A stretch of 64,000 nt of DNA from NCBI GenBank assembly GCA_903813345.2, contig CAIIXF020000001.1:52533885-52597884 (forward strand), in the 5' to 3' direction. This DNA comes from Owenia fusiformis (taxonomy: Eukaryota; Annelida; Polychaeta; Sabellida; Oweniidae). Below, one piece after another: positions 12,407 to 24,994 of this stretch. Numbering within the stretch: position 1 is the first letter of the stretch; each line of letters opens with the position of its first letter. Under the pieces are notes generated by a model. The model saw only the letters and a program-made list of their open reading frames with translations. It was not told the DNA's origin and did not search any database. The position numbers were made by a program, and so were the translations under genes.

Positions 12407-14165
12407 AGAGTGGGACGGGTTCTAATATTGCTAGAAGCAAACTATTAAATGTGCTAATTGCGTCGCTGTTAAAAAACTTCAAAAATTGACTCTGACTCAC
12501 CTTGTGCTTTGATTTTATGCAAAACTGCAACTATAACTACAGCAATGCAGTGGTGCATGATGAACCCCCGGATATCCATCGTCTGTCCCTTCACTTGTAA
12601 ATGTCACTTTAACAGGCTACATGATAGACTGAAGAAGATAACTCTTATGTAAATGCAGCTTGCTATTTCCCCACCTGAACTGGGCCCATACAAGATCAGT
12701 ATATATCAATGCCTTTGCCAACTCGACTGAATCACATGTAGTTGTTGTTGGTTAGTGTCTCTATTCAATAGTAATCCATTGTTGGTTGCAATTCACGCTC
12801 GATCTCACTTATATTTTAAGTCTGTCCAATTCCAATACTAAGGCTTCTCCAATTAAAGATAGTTGCCCAGATATATCGGTGTTATCGATCCAAAAGCCTC
12901 TGAAACCCCGACACCCCACAATCAGTGATTCCTTTACCGACCTGTTTACCTTTCACTTAAAATTCAATAGGCGAGCAATGTTCTGTCGTTACCTTAGGTT
13001 AATTATATCTATTCACATCTATGTATTTCCAAATCCATAGCTTTGATCAATCAAATTTCCTGGCTCTGTAATGTAGTTTTTATTAAGCAGTGTCTTTATC
13101 GTGATAAAAATGTAAAGACTCGTAAGCAAGTGAAATACGAAAAGCGCATAAATATTGAGCATCCAGGTGAAACGCAGATTTAATTCCAAAGAGACGCCGG
13201 AGCTGAGGCCGATTCGATTGGTTTAGGCGTATTATTTAAGACCTTTCTACGTGCCAACTCTTCTCCAAATTGAATATGTTAGTATGCAGCATGTATACGC
13301 TTACAGGGTACCCTGACGTCTAAGAGAGTGCTGACAATAAGCACATTGCTGGCTTATAATCGATGAAATTACAACCCTCAGATAATTAATCTCAGGATGG
13401 CATCAACATACAACGTATTCCATATATCAGATGAGCTAGACTAAATTAATTGCCACTATACCTTCGAGTCTCCGATACAAAGACAGATGAAGTATCCATA
13501 AGTGTCTTAGAATATATATCGTGTACCTCTTGATAATTCTAAATGATCGGTAAGCCAGGTAGGCGCCTTGGCCGAGGGAATTCGCCATTTAGCGACAAAT
13601 CGCATTGATCATTTTCAACCAAGACAGTGCCCTCCCATCTCTCTCGTGGTTATGGGTATGGAATAGCAATATTGAACATATACTTGGGTGTCATCTCATT
13701 TTGCTGTTGCTATGCCACGAAAAGCTCATTGGCAATCGAGGTCTTCGTTTTCAATCCGGGATCGGAAATCAGAGAAAATATCAGCACCAACGTGACATTA
13801 TTGGCATTACATTACACATTCACTGTCACAAAAGACAACCCAGTCAATATATAACACACGGAAATAATGATCATAATTAGACATCGTCACCATTGCTCCC
13901 ATGAACTCGAAAAGGAAATGTGCATAACGACCTGTTAACATCATAACTCCGGATTCCTCCCATGAACAATCCCTTAGTTATGATAAAATGCTATACCCAA
14001 AGTGTCGTACTGAGTGGTAATGATCGGGACGTTTTTCATCCCATAATAGGTTGCTAGTTTCTGCTCCTATTTTAATTTTTAAAATGTTTAGTGGGTGGTA
14101 TTTTTGTGTCACCCTGTAGCTACATTCGTACATTAATTAATTTGTGGGTAGACATACGCTTGCCT
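12407..14165. other. Intergenic, no supported gene
   Basis: Two overlapping open frames at 13605-13880 were considered and not supported. Nothing else was recognised. Confidence 0.4.
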
Positions 14166-14487
14166 CAGGGTCTTGTTAAAAATCAGCAATATACACTTGT
14201 ATCGCATCAATATTTGGGGCTCCAGGGTACCATTGTCTGTGCTACCATAACAACTATAACTCAACTATAATGTTTATGTTTCTTTATTTCCACCTTTAAG
14301 ATGAGTACATGAATTATTTTAGGTTTCAGGGTCTTGTTAAAAATCAGCAATATACACTTGTATCAAATCAATATTTGGGGCTCCAGGGTACGATTGTCTG
14401 TGTTACCATAACAACTATAACTCAACTATAATGCTTATGTTTCTTTATTTCCACCTTTAAGATGAGTACATGAATTATTTTAGATTT
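14166..14487. repeat. Tandem duplication, 161-bp unit
   Basis: Two adjacent copies (14166-14326 and 14327-14487) both begin CAGGGTCTTGTTAAAAATCA and differ at only a few positions, so the duplication is recent. Confidence 0.93.
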
Positions 14488-14858
14488 TAGAAATTATTAT
14501 CATTTATATACCCTACAGAATCAAGAAAATCAAAATATGATATAAAATATAACTACGAGAAATACTAATAATGAACACTGAGATTGAGCATTATAGGCTC
14601 TTGAATTTAGCATATTGCAAAACATCTGGATAGGCCTATAATAAAAAAGACTATATACCGCCCATATTTAGCCTAGTCTAAAAATTCAAAGGTATAAATA
14701 TTTTTTAACTCGGACCTTATTAGAATTTATAGAAATATCCCCCCCCCCTCCTTATTGGTTCATCATCCTCACATACACCCAATCAAGTAAAGATTGCCAA
14801 ACCTTTGGAGGGGAGTGTAGCCTGAGCAAAAATACAGAGCTTTGGCCATGATGTAAAG

Positions 14859-14939
14859 ATGGCAGGAGCGTCGTTGCAGAATTTACGACATAAACATAAC
14901 GATCGACTCATTTACGATAAAATAAAAGCATGGAGTTAG
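14859..14939 (+). promoter_or_regulatory. Possible overlapping upstream ORF of EBP2
   Basis: An ATG in strong context (A at -3, G at +4) at 14859 opens a 26-codon frame ending at TAG 14937-14939, nine bases past the EBP2 start and in another frame. If transcription starts upstream of it, it would overlap and compete with the EBP2 start. If it starts downstream, it is irrelevant. The transcription start is not visible from sequence alone. Confidence 0.35.
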
Positions 14940-17900
14940 ACCAGACTAGTGATTCTGAAAGTAATGACTCTGATACGGAGGTAAATTGTTAATTTATTCA
15001 TTATTGGGTATTCACAATAGTTTCCCTGTATATCCCTCCAATATATGGCCAAGTTTGCTTTATTTACTGACTCACTTGTTGAGATTTGACTTCTTTCATT
15101 GTCAACCATTTTTCAAAACTTATTCATTTTTCTGTCCAGTTTTTTCTTCCCTTCTGAAACATCCTAGGCTCCTAGCTAAGTGGCAAAAGCAGTAAATCAA
15201 CCCTAATAAAGTTTTAGTCAGATCATAGCAGTGTATTACTAACCTTGGAGAAAGGCATTTATCAAGTTTCAGTCCCATAACTTTTTGGCTTTGAGAGAAC
15301 GTTTCCGATGGTTTCTCAAAGCCAAAAAGTTATGGCTGTCTCAAATTGCAGAGGACCATACCATAAATAAAGAGTCATGGATTTGCTGAAGTGAGGATAA
15401 ACATGTATGTAAAAGATAATTTTCAAGAGGCCATACATCAGTGGATGAGAGCAGGGCGGATCTGGGAACCATCAAGGGGGGGGGGGCAAATTTCTTGTCT
15501 GAGAAAAAAACCCTCTGCGCTTGCATGGAAAAAAATGTTGGGCCCCTAAATCCCAAAAATTCATATTTTGAAATTTTGAGGCCCATTTTCCACATGCTAT
15601 CTATTGCAAGACTAACGCCTGGTGTAACCGTCACCATGTTATTCGGTGTTTTTTAAGTACCGCAAGGATCCTGCCATGACCGTGGCAGTATTATTTTGTA
15701 AGCCTGGTATAACCGTGACAATGCTGTATTATATTGCAAGGCCTGTCATGACCGTGAGTGTTATCGTGGAAGCCTGGCGCGGCCGTAGCATTTACGTTTA
15801 ATTTAAGAATTTTTTATTGTTGTTTGTTAAGTGATTTGTTTACTATCCACTTTTAAATAAATTGTTTATTAGCGTGACACAAATAACTTGTCTTATTCTG
15901 TGTAAATGATTAATTATTTTAGAATAAGCGGAAATAATGTGAATATAATGTCTAGTAGTAATTTTGATATTAACATAATTAAGTTAGTTAAACACCTACA
16001 TCACCACTCTCATACCTGAACTTGCAATACTGTAATGACAATTTTTCTTCGTGTTTAACTACCTTAAATATGTTAATAAAGACTACTAAAAATGTGTATT
16101 AATTTCACAACGAAAACCTAATTTTTACTCATAAATGATTTGAGAACAAACTATATCTCTACTCTCATTCAAAAGAGCTTCGATTTGAAAGCATATACTT
16201 TCTATAATGATCAATTAATAAGATTTATTCATAAAAAAATACCAACAGCAACGGGTCATTAATGTCATATAAAGGTTGCGGTCGCGCCAGGCTTACACGA
16301 TTACACTACCACGGTCATGGCAGGCATTTTAATATAATACAGCATTGTCGCGGTTATACCAGGCTTTCACGATAACATTACCACGGTCATGGCAGGATCC
16401 TTGCGCTACTTAAAAAACACCAAATAACATGGTGACGGTTACGCCAGGCGTTAGTCTTGCAACAGATAGGGTCTCCCATTTTCTTCAAAAAGGCCCTCTT
16501 TTTCGAGCCTTTTTTGGCCCCTGGGTCCCCCCCCCCCCAGATCCGCCAGTGGAGAGTATATAGTGCTGATACAAATTAATTGATAAGTCGTATAGTTTGC
16601 ATATTTTCTTGAATTTTAACATTTAATGTCCCAAAGTCCCACAAACTGCAGAAAAGTATATACAGTAAATCATATTTACCAAAATAAGTGTCTCCATGCT
16701 TCATACCAGCGTATGCATTATGCATTTGTCACGAGTTTGAGCTGAAATTTCGCTAAAATGAAGTAAGGGTAATCTTCGCCAGATTTGTTTATTGTGGTTA
16801 GCTTTTAATTGTAAGTGCTCAGAAGCAAATAATTCATGTGCACAAAATAATCAAATAATCTGATTGGTTTAAACTTTAATGCGCATGCAAAATCCATTTT
16901 GGTAGGAGTACTCTGTTTAGTTTTAGAACCCCCTCTTGGATTTCAGGCTTGTGGTGTAACAAGCAATTTAGTTCCCGAGGATACAAGTCAAATGCAGTGA
17001 GAATGATCCTTGGAATACTGAGATGGATTTCGATACATTATCCTAACCATATTTGCATTTTGTTATTTTTAGTTACAAATTGCTTTTGCAAAAGGAGAGT
17101 TAAAACCTGGTTTGAACATACCAACAGCAGCTCCAAAACAGTTCATCAATAATGTTGTAAGTTCACATATTTGATAAATAATTTTGCAAGTGATATGTTC
17201 AAAATAACTATTAAATCTAACATTTGGTAACATCTCTAATATTATACTAATGATCTTTTTGCTTACACAGCCTACAATGTATGTTTTGTAGTCATTGATA
17301 AAATCTGATATTGACAGAGACCATTGTCCCAGCATGGTATTTGTTTAGTATTTGTTCACTTGTACAGTCATTGAATTGATCAGTCATTCATCTTGTTTCA
17401 GGCTGGCATGCAACAGAAGCTTGCTGAGATAAAGTCTTCACTGGGCTGGATTGAGAGACTTGATCTGACAGTAAAGGATGGCAAGTCTACCCAGGCCTTA
17501 GAGGAGGCAGAGGGACAGGTTCATGATGACTTCAAGCGGGAAATGATTTTGTAAGTGTAGTCTTGCCTCAACCTCAAATTGACCCCCCCAGAGATTTGTT
17601 GCAAGACTATTGCAGGTTGTAGAATATACTTAGTACTCTTGCATCAAACCCATGTTTCTGATTGTTTCTCTTTCACTCTCGATACATAACACATGGAAAT
17701 ATACATTCAAAGATGACCAGAGAGACTTGATCCAAGACTTTTTTGTGATGGCTGAAAAATCCTCCACATATGTATTATGTACATGTACCAGGTATATTAG
17801 ATCTCTTTTTGAAGAGCTAGTACAGTTAACATTTATGTAATGTTCATTGAAATCATCTATTTCAGTTACACACAGGCCCAACAGGCTATCCTAAAAGGTT

Positions 17901-20900
17901 TGAATAATCTTCATCAGTTAGGAATACCTACAAAAAGACCAGATGATTACTTTGCACAGATGATTAAGTCTGACAACCATATGAAAAAGGTAAATGATTC
18001 CATAAATTTTTGTCTGGATTTTTACCAAATTAGAAAATTCATTTAAACCTTCAGAATAGCATTAAAGACCTCAATCCTTGGCAAGTCATTGTCAAAAATC
18101 AAATTATCCAGAGAGTTCATGGGTGGAGCCAGGCATAAGGTTATTCTTTCTTTTCAGTCTTTTTAACTTTAAACATAAGGTTATTCTTTCTTTTCAGTCT
18201 TTTTAACTTTAAACTGTCATATTGAAGTCCAGTGGTAGTATTACTGTATTATATCCCTTTTAACCTACAACTTCCATACCTATTAATTTGAATTTGCCAT
18301 GTGTGCTATTAGTCTATCTTGGCTATAGTGTTTCATTGTGTTAACTTTTTCAGAGATATTTTACTGCTCAGTACCATACCATACTGTACAAATGTGTTTT
18401 TTTAAACTGCCTGGTTGCCATGCATATCATATAGACTATGTACTATATTTTTCTGCTAAGCAATTATGTACATGTTTTTCAGATCAGGGAGCGGTTACTT
18501 TCAAAACAAATGGGAATGGAAAGGTCAGAAAAAGCAAAGAAATTACGAGAGCTCAGGAAAGTTGGTAAAAAGGTACATCAAGATAATGTTTAGCAACTTA
18601 GTAAGACAGATTTGTTTCAGTTTAAAATAAGAATTTAGATAAACTGTAGGAAAGTAAACCTTGTATTCTTTGAATCCCAAAGAATTTTACGATTGCTGTC
18701 TAATAAACAGTGAAAGCTTGTGTGTACTTAATTTGTTTCGACTGTTGTAGGTCCAAGTAGATGTTATACAAAAGAGACATAAAGAAAAGCGAGAAATGTT
18801 AGAAGCAGTTAAAAAATATAAAAAAGGTAAATACTTTATATAAATCCATGTTTATATGATTATTAGACTACATGTCCTTAGGAATTGAATATGCATCTTA
18901 AAACACATAACATGATACTAAGGTGTAAAAGCTTTGAAAATGTTAAATACTGTGCTCTAAGTTCAAAGTTTTTACATTTTGCTACATAAAATGAGGAGTA
19001 TTTTGATGAAGTTTATCATAAATGATAGAATTTAGCTTTAGTATACCCTATTGGCATACATGTACTGATTTCTAATCCAATATGAGCTAAATACTAGTTA
19101 TCCCAAGTGCCAAAATATTGGTGAGTTTGGAGCACTCAAATCATTTTTTGGCATGTTAATTTTGGTGCCAATTTCTCTATGACATCCAAATGGCAAATTT
19201 AAAAAACCTTTTGATGTGAGAGCTTTCTATCATTGATACAGGATTTTAAAAGCAGGATGTCTTTTTGGTTGGAAGAATTACCAAAATAGCCCACCGTGAC
19301 AAATTCATTTGCCCTGGTACATGTGTTTGGTACAGTGGATATTGCTATTAGAAAACATGTCAATTTTTTTTAATTTGGGCTACTGAAATGCTGATGGGCT
19401 AACCTATAAATTTCAGACAAAATAGTAAAATCAACATGGAATTGGTATTTGTGAATACATTTTGTAATCAAACCTCAAAAGGTTATGATATTGTCATCAG
19501 CTTGGCAGTTAGAAAGCCTATCCACTTGTCATATCTGCACATTTTCAGACCAAGCGCTCTTTGGATTAATTTGAAATTTTCAAGGATTTTTCTTAGAACT
19601 CTTGAACTGATTTGTTTTTAGGCATGCAGGATTTTTGTATATTTTGATAAATATAACAAATGCTGTTTCAATATACAGGTAAACAAGATGCACTGGACTT
19701 CCTGAATGCAGATGATGGTCCAAAGCAAGGCAAGAAACCAAAACCAGGAGCTCCAGCAAAGAAAGATGATTTCAAGTAAGTAATAATCAGTGCAATTCCA
19801 GGGATTCAATGGTTCAGAATCTTCCCTAAAAAATGGATTGTAGGGAATATATGAAACTTTTTCAGGCTTCGTTGTCAAGGAAATGACCTTGCAAAGTGCT
19901 ATAAAACAGTTTTCAGTTTCTTAATCTTAAGGAGTTTTGTTGATTTAGAAAGCCAAAGAATTGTGGCCATTTTGAGAAATGCTTTCTCATAGTCTTGTCC
20001 GACACTTATAAGATGTTTGATGGGATTTGCTAAACTTTGGTGTTGCCATTTTCAAGTCTTGCTTAAGACCTCTTAAGGCTATTTCAGGAGTTCTGGTCAT
20101 GTTTGCATATGTAATATATTGTATTTTAAATATTGAAGACCCAATCACTTTTATGTACCCCCAAAAATGTATCCAAAATCTCCCACTACATCACTCTCAC
20201 AAGACATGTATCCATTACTTAATGTTACTTTTTAGGCCAGGAAAGAAAAGAGAGTACAAAAATAAAAAGTTTGGATATGGTGGCCAGAAAAAGCGTTCAA
20301 AGTACAACACTAAAGAGAGTGCTGCTGATCTGTCTGGCTTTAGCAGTAAGAAACATGCAACTAGGCCTGGTAAACTAGAGAAAAAGAAAATGGTAAGTGT
20401 TGTGTTTTGTATCAAGTCTTAATTAAATATAAAAATAATATTAGAACTCCATAGTTAATGTGTTTCTAGTAGGAAACCAGACTTACAAGTGTCTGCTATT
20501 GGCATGGTAATCTCAGTCAATGGTATCTGATATCTTAATGACCAGTACTGAAACCAGATACATAACAGTAAGGACCTTTTAAATTGCAACATACAAGTGT
20601 TAAAAGCAATTTTTGTTGTCACTTGGCATTTGAGACACATTCCTTGATTGATACTTTCAATGAAATGATTTTGTCTTTGGCTAATATGTTATTGCCTCAG
20701 ATGGTGAGCCGTTGAAATCACCCATTTGTTAGGAATATTGACAACATTGGCACTGTTCATTATCTTGTCTTCACATTCCAGAAAAAAACTACCCTATTTA
20801 AGATAAAAGATTTTTTCTAAAATTATCAACTAATTAACATGAAAATCCCATTTTAGTAAAATAGTGATTAGTTCTTATGTACACATTTTCTCCTTCTTTT

Positions 20901-21786
20901 GAAAATATCAATAAATCTGTATATTAGTATATTTGGAAAATAATTGTCTCAAAATACAGAATTTTGTGTGAAATTGATCAAAACTTTCAGTCAACAAAAA
21001 ACTGGTGAGCCCCTTTGTCAAGATTATTTTAATGTGGAATAATATAATTTTACTAAGGTACATAATGATATCTTGCACACATAAACAGAATTTAACCTAA
21101 AAGAACTAATTCAGAGATAGTGAATCTTAATATAATTAATTCCTGAAAACCGAGTCACAATTTGCGCTCTCTCAACAAGTCAAGTAATGTATTGGTGTAA
21201 AGTACAAGTGGATCATTAGTATATAAATGAAACCACAGCATCAGATGATCAAAGTCAGCATAAAAGTGCCAATGTGCTTGTGCATGAGCACAATAACTGG
21301 ATAAAGAAGAAGAAGAAATATAAATCAATACCTTATTGATTATTGATAGAAACTGATCTCTCGATAAGTTTGAATAAATAACATTGAATAGAATAAACAT
21401 AGCAATATCATTGATCACTACTCTAAGGTCTATACAGGAATTAAGTAATCTATGATAACAATGGCACTGCTTATATAAATCACCTTGTTTCAATGTTAGC
21501 CTTGAAAGAAAGAAAGATTTTGTATGTTCAAGTTCTCCAACTTTTAAATAGATTAGGTGAATGCAATGTCTCTGTCTTCAATACTGAAAGGTGACATTTG
21601 TTTGCTATGAAAATATTTATCAAGTTTTGAAGTAACACTTTATTTTGTCTGCCTTACCAATGTCATTGTAAATATGATACAGAGGAATGAAGGTAATTGA
21701 AATTTTGTATTTTTTGTTGTTTTCAGTCCAACAAAAACAAGCGACCTGGTAAACAAAGGCGTCAAGCTTCTAAGAACAAGAGGTGA
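14930..21786 (+). CDS. EBNA1BP2: rRNA-processing protein EBP2 (EBNA1-binding protein 2 homologue), 9 exons
   Basis: EBP2 is a nucleolar protein needed for 27S pre-rRNA processing and 60S ribosomal subunit assembly. Coding exons are 14930-14980, 17073-17156, 17402-17550, 17866-17989, 18483-18572, 18751-18826, 19679-19775, 20236-20392 and 21727-21786. All introns are GT-AG, all junctions keep frame, and the product is 295 aa (human is about 306). The N terminus is acidic (SDSESNDSDTE). The conserved core includes FAKGELKPGLN (residues ~21-31), GWIERLDLTV, and HQLGIPTKRPDDYFAQMIKS (~108-127). Residues ~137-192 are basic and coiled-coil-like; the C terminus is Lys/Arg rich (FGYGGQKKRSKYNTKES, RPGKQRRQ), as in the family. 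Intron 1 carries a 1.1-kb foldback element. AATAAA lies at 22143-22148. It converges on CFAP144. Confidence 0.97.
15276..15334. repeat. Hairpin in EBP2 intron 1
   Basis: CATAACTTTTTGGCTTTGAG is repeated as its complement after a loop of about 15 bases. The arms are 22-23 bp and essentially perfect. Confidence 0.75.
15450..16550. mobile_element. 1.1-kb foldback element in EBP2 intron 1
   Basis: Outer ends are GGCGGATCTGGG (left) and CCCAGATCCGCC (right), each next to a long G or C run. The inner arms (about 15600-15790 and 16270-16480) are inverted copies with high identity and are themselves built of roughly 30-40-bp subrepeats of the form GCCTGGTATAACCGTGACAA. The centre (15790-16265) is AT-rich and non-coding. 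A shorter sequence with the same GATCTGG plus G-run ends lies at 53696-53867. Confidence 0.8.
18134..18213. repeat. 40-bp tandem duplication in EBP2 intron 4
   Basis: The unit CATAAGGTTATTCTTTCTTT plus TCAGTCTTTTTAACTTTAAA occurs twice with no differences. Each copy contains an acceptor-like polypyrimidine-CAG. Confidence 0.95.
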
Positions 21787-22199
21787 TATGGATAGGCTCA
21801 ACAAGTTGACTACTGAGGGAGAGAGAAAATAACAATAGTTTATTGGATTACAGAGATTTTAATTTTACCAACATCAAAGTATTTGATCAATCACAGACAT
21901 ACAACATGTAAAAGACACATCAATGATGTTTTGGCTTGATATGAGTACTGAACATTATGAACTAAGAATAATATTGCATAAATTGAGCATCCAATAAGCT
22001 CAAACTCAAATCAGAAGTTCAAGTCAACTTTTTCAATGAATATCTTCTGTATTTGATATTGGGTTAAGATGTTTCATATTTTCTCTTATAATTTCATAAT
22101 CTCTATTACCGTATGTACAGTTTCTTAGAATATCTCTTAATGAATAAACAAAAACAAATTATGTATGTTTTCATATTTTTATTATTTAAGTATATATTT

Positions 22200-22985
22200 A
22201 ATTGAACACTAAGTTCTAGTTTGCAATAACAATTGCAACGAATGTCTTTGCTTTCTTTCTCAGATTTTATAGAAATAATATCTGCAAAAAGAAAGCATTG
22301 GTTCTGTTATGAATCAATTGAATTGATGAATTTATGTTGAATAATTACTATAGGTCAATGGCTAACATTTTTGAAGTGTATTTTTTCTTCGTCAAAAATA
22401 TTGCACCTTTGAATTTTACTTAGTTTGATGCGAGAAAGAATTGCTTGAACTTAAATGATAATGAACATAGTTGATTGTACAATTCCTGAGTAAATTGTAA
22501 TGTTTTCATTTTAGTGCTATATACAACGGTCAAAACTGTCATTCATATTGACTAATGAATAATACATGTATGATTTAGTCAAATTCACTCTGCATCATTG
22601 ACCAAAAATTATCTGCATTGCTTTATTTTACGTTTATTCTGTTCAGCCTAAAATTTAACCCTTGGTCATAATAAATAAATCAATTAGCTATTTTCATGAT
22701 TGTTGTGTTTAAACACTTTAGGTTAAACTAAGGCCAATGAGGTTAAAAGAGCAATGTGAACTGACTGCTCATATAAAAATTATGATTCAAAAATTACTAG
22801 ATTTGCAGTGATCAGTATTCTAATAACAATAACAGACTAGCATTATACTTCAATGAAACAATAAACATGTCCATTCGTTCCACAATCTCACTCCAAATTT
22901 AATGGAGGCTGTGAAAATGTCAGCTGATCAGTATCTGATATAAACAGATTCTTTGGTTCCATATTTATGCTAAAACTTTGTCTCT
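22200..22985. other. Interval between convergent EBP2 and CFAP144
   Basis: AT-rich, non-coding. It separates the EBP2 poly(A) signal (22143-22148) from the CFAP144 poly(A) signal. Confidence 0.5.
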
Positions 22986-23073
22986 ATGCTTTATTGAGCA
23001 AATAAAGGGCAAGAAATTCTCCTTCAGAGTTCATATTTCCTTGCAAATTGTCACTTGTATACGTAAGAAGACA

Positions 23074-23978
23074 TTAATTGAGATTTTCAGCTTGTTCTTT
23101 GAATCGCCAAGCAGCATCCATATATTTTGTGATTTCAGAGTTCTGTCTGTAATAGTGTAATCGCCTATCTCCTCTATCTGAATCAATCTGAAAATAAAGA
23201 ATGAGCAATGTTTTAAAAGAAAGCCATATATTTACAAACATGTAATTCATGTATGGTAATTGGCAGTGGCACACCATATTTTTCTAAAAGTATCAAGAAG
23301 TACCAAATATCAGATAACCTACCTTGGTTGATAGTAACAAATTATATGCTTGGGATATGGGGTTATATGGAGTTATACGTACAACAAGTCATGATCACAA
23401 GCTTAGTGCTTACATAAGACGTGTAAGTGTATCTAGTAATAATCAATAGCTAAAACTCAATATATGCACTTACCAGTGGTCTAGTGATCCAGCCAACTTC
23501 TTGAGCCTCTGTTTGGGGATATGAATATTTTTTCACGGGTTCCTGATGAGCACGCCCAATCACCTTCCTGAAGTGTGTGTCCTCTTCCCCCTCCTCTGTG
23601 TCATGTGAGGAGTTTGGTTTCCCTGTGATGATGTGAACTGCAAAAAATCAAGGTAGATTATGAATATAAGTCTTGGTACATTCTTTTCATTGTTCTTACA
23701 GATTTGGACTGTATGACTTTATTCAGCTTTGTTATCCCTATGTCTCAACAGTTAGAACAATATGGAGTGCATTTAATATGGCCATGCCAATAATTTACAT
23801 GTAGGCTTATGCCATACGACTCAGATACTCGGAGGAAATACTCACTCTTTTTGAATGGATTTACACTGTAGTTCTTGTATAAAATCTGTGTCTTGTTCTC
23901 TTTTCCTATAGTTTCACACAGAATTGCATTTTGATGAACAAAATTTACTGGATCCTTTACTTTTTGAGCTTGTGCCAT
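23074..23978 (-). CDS. CFAP144: Cilia- and flagella-associated protein 144 (FAM183 family), 3 exons
   Basis: CFAP144/FAM183 is a small axonemal protein of motile cilia (a microtubule-associated protein in the doublets). Exons on the minus strand are 23978-23846, 23637-23474 and 23187-23074. Splice sites are GT-AG and the joined frame encodes 136 aa, against about 134 in human FAM183A. Recognisable blocks are VHQNAILCE (residues ~14-22), LYKNYSVNPFKK (~33-44), a charged middle, KKYSYPQTEAQEVGW and DRGDRRLHYYR near the C terminus, all in the family order. AATAAA on this strand (complement of TTTATT, 22990-22995) lies about 80 bases after the stop. The start MAQAQK is the only ATG in frame ahead of the conserved block. 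Confidence 0.93.
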
Positions 23979-24990
23979 GATTCTTTTCTCCCTGTTTGCT
24001 TCTTGATGTTTATTGTTGAAATGAACTTTGTTTGGTGCTTGTGTTTACTGTGTTGCTATGTTTGGTTGCTAAGGCGCAACTTTCTCAACACAGGGCCTCA
24101 CAGGCCTTCACTATGTGATTTTATTTCAGGAATAAATGTATAACATTTATATTGATGTGATGACAAGACAATAATTGCATAATATAATTAGAAGAGGCTC
24201 AATTTGGGGTTTATTTGTTTATTTTGGTTCCATCTTTTGTCACTAGGATCGCTGCAATCTAAGACAATATAAAATGTATTTTGAAATCCTACGTCATTTC
24301 AGCTCTAAATCTTTCGACGATCACACATTCTAATTGATATTACCTGTTGCTTAAAGTAAAGTATAAAGATGTCACATTTTAGTTCGGAAAAAAGACAAAT
24401 TTGGAAAAACTTATGTGTTTGAGATTACATAGAACGACGCCATCTTGCAAATTTGAAAATATTTTTTCAAAATTTCCGTATTATGGTAAGTTTGTTGCTG
24501 TTTTGTAAATTACTTAACAGAGCTTGTAATATCAACAGCTAGGTAACATTAGCAGGTATATCTTTTGAAAATTTCACACTATTTTATCACTTCTGTGCCA
24601 CATAACGGTCGGTTAATAATTTTAAACCTTTGCAAAAATTGAAAAAATCACAAATTTACGGGACCTGGGAGGATTGGATAGTTCCAACTCGATATTCTTT
24701 ATCTCCAAGTAATGCGATATTGCCGATCATGCCTGTATATTTCTCCGACTGCATGGAGCATAGGCCAAGGGAAAAGTAATAGTAAGCTGTATATAGAAGA
24801 AGAGACAGGTCCACAAGTAAGATTGCAAATTTTTTTAGTCTTGGCACGAGTTCTCCTTACTGGTATCAAATTGTATTCCCAAATCTCTCCAAAATCTTCT
24901 TCAAAGTGTTTTTCAAACTTATATCATTGTTTTTTTCAAATCTTTATCTAAAAACTGCATATAATACTGCATATAAAACAACAACTATGG
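23979..24990. other. Upstream region of CFAP144 and LINE flank
   Basis: AT-rich, with no supported gene. It contains an ACGCCATCTTG word near 24434 but no clear TATA box. Confidence 0.4.
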
Positions 24991-24994
24991 AAAC

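Noticed and set aside
13605-13880. Two overlapping open frames that look slightly protein-like
   Set aside because: No recognisable family, no clear splice sites, and neither frame is preferred by any motif.
14094-14125. Similarity of GTGGGTGGTATTTTTGTGTC with 49065-49090
   Set aside because: The match is only about 25 bp with changes; too short to call a repeat family from two copies.
20027-20422. 131-residue open frame on the plus strand
   Set aside because: Only the part 20236-20392 is coding (EBP2 exon 8); the rest is intron read-through.
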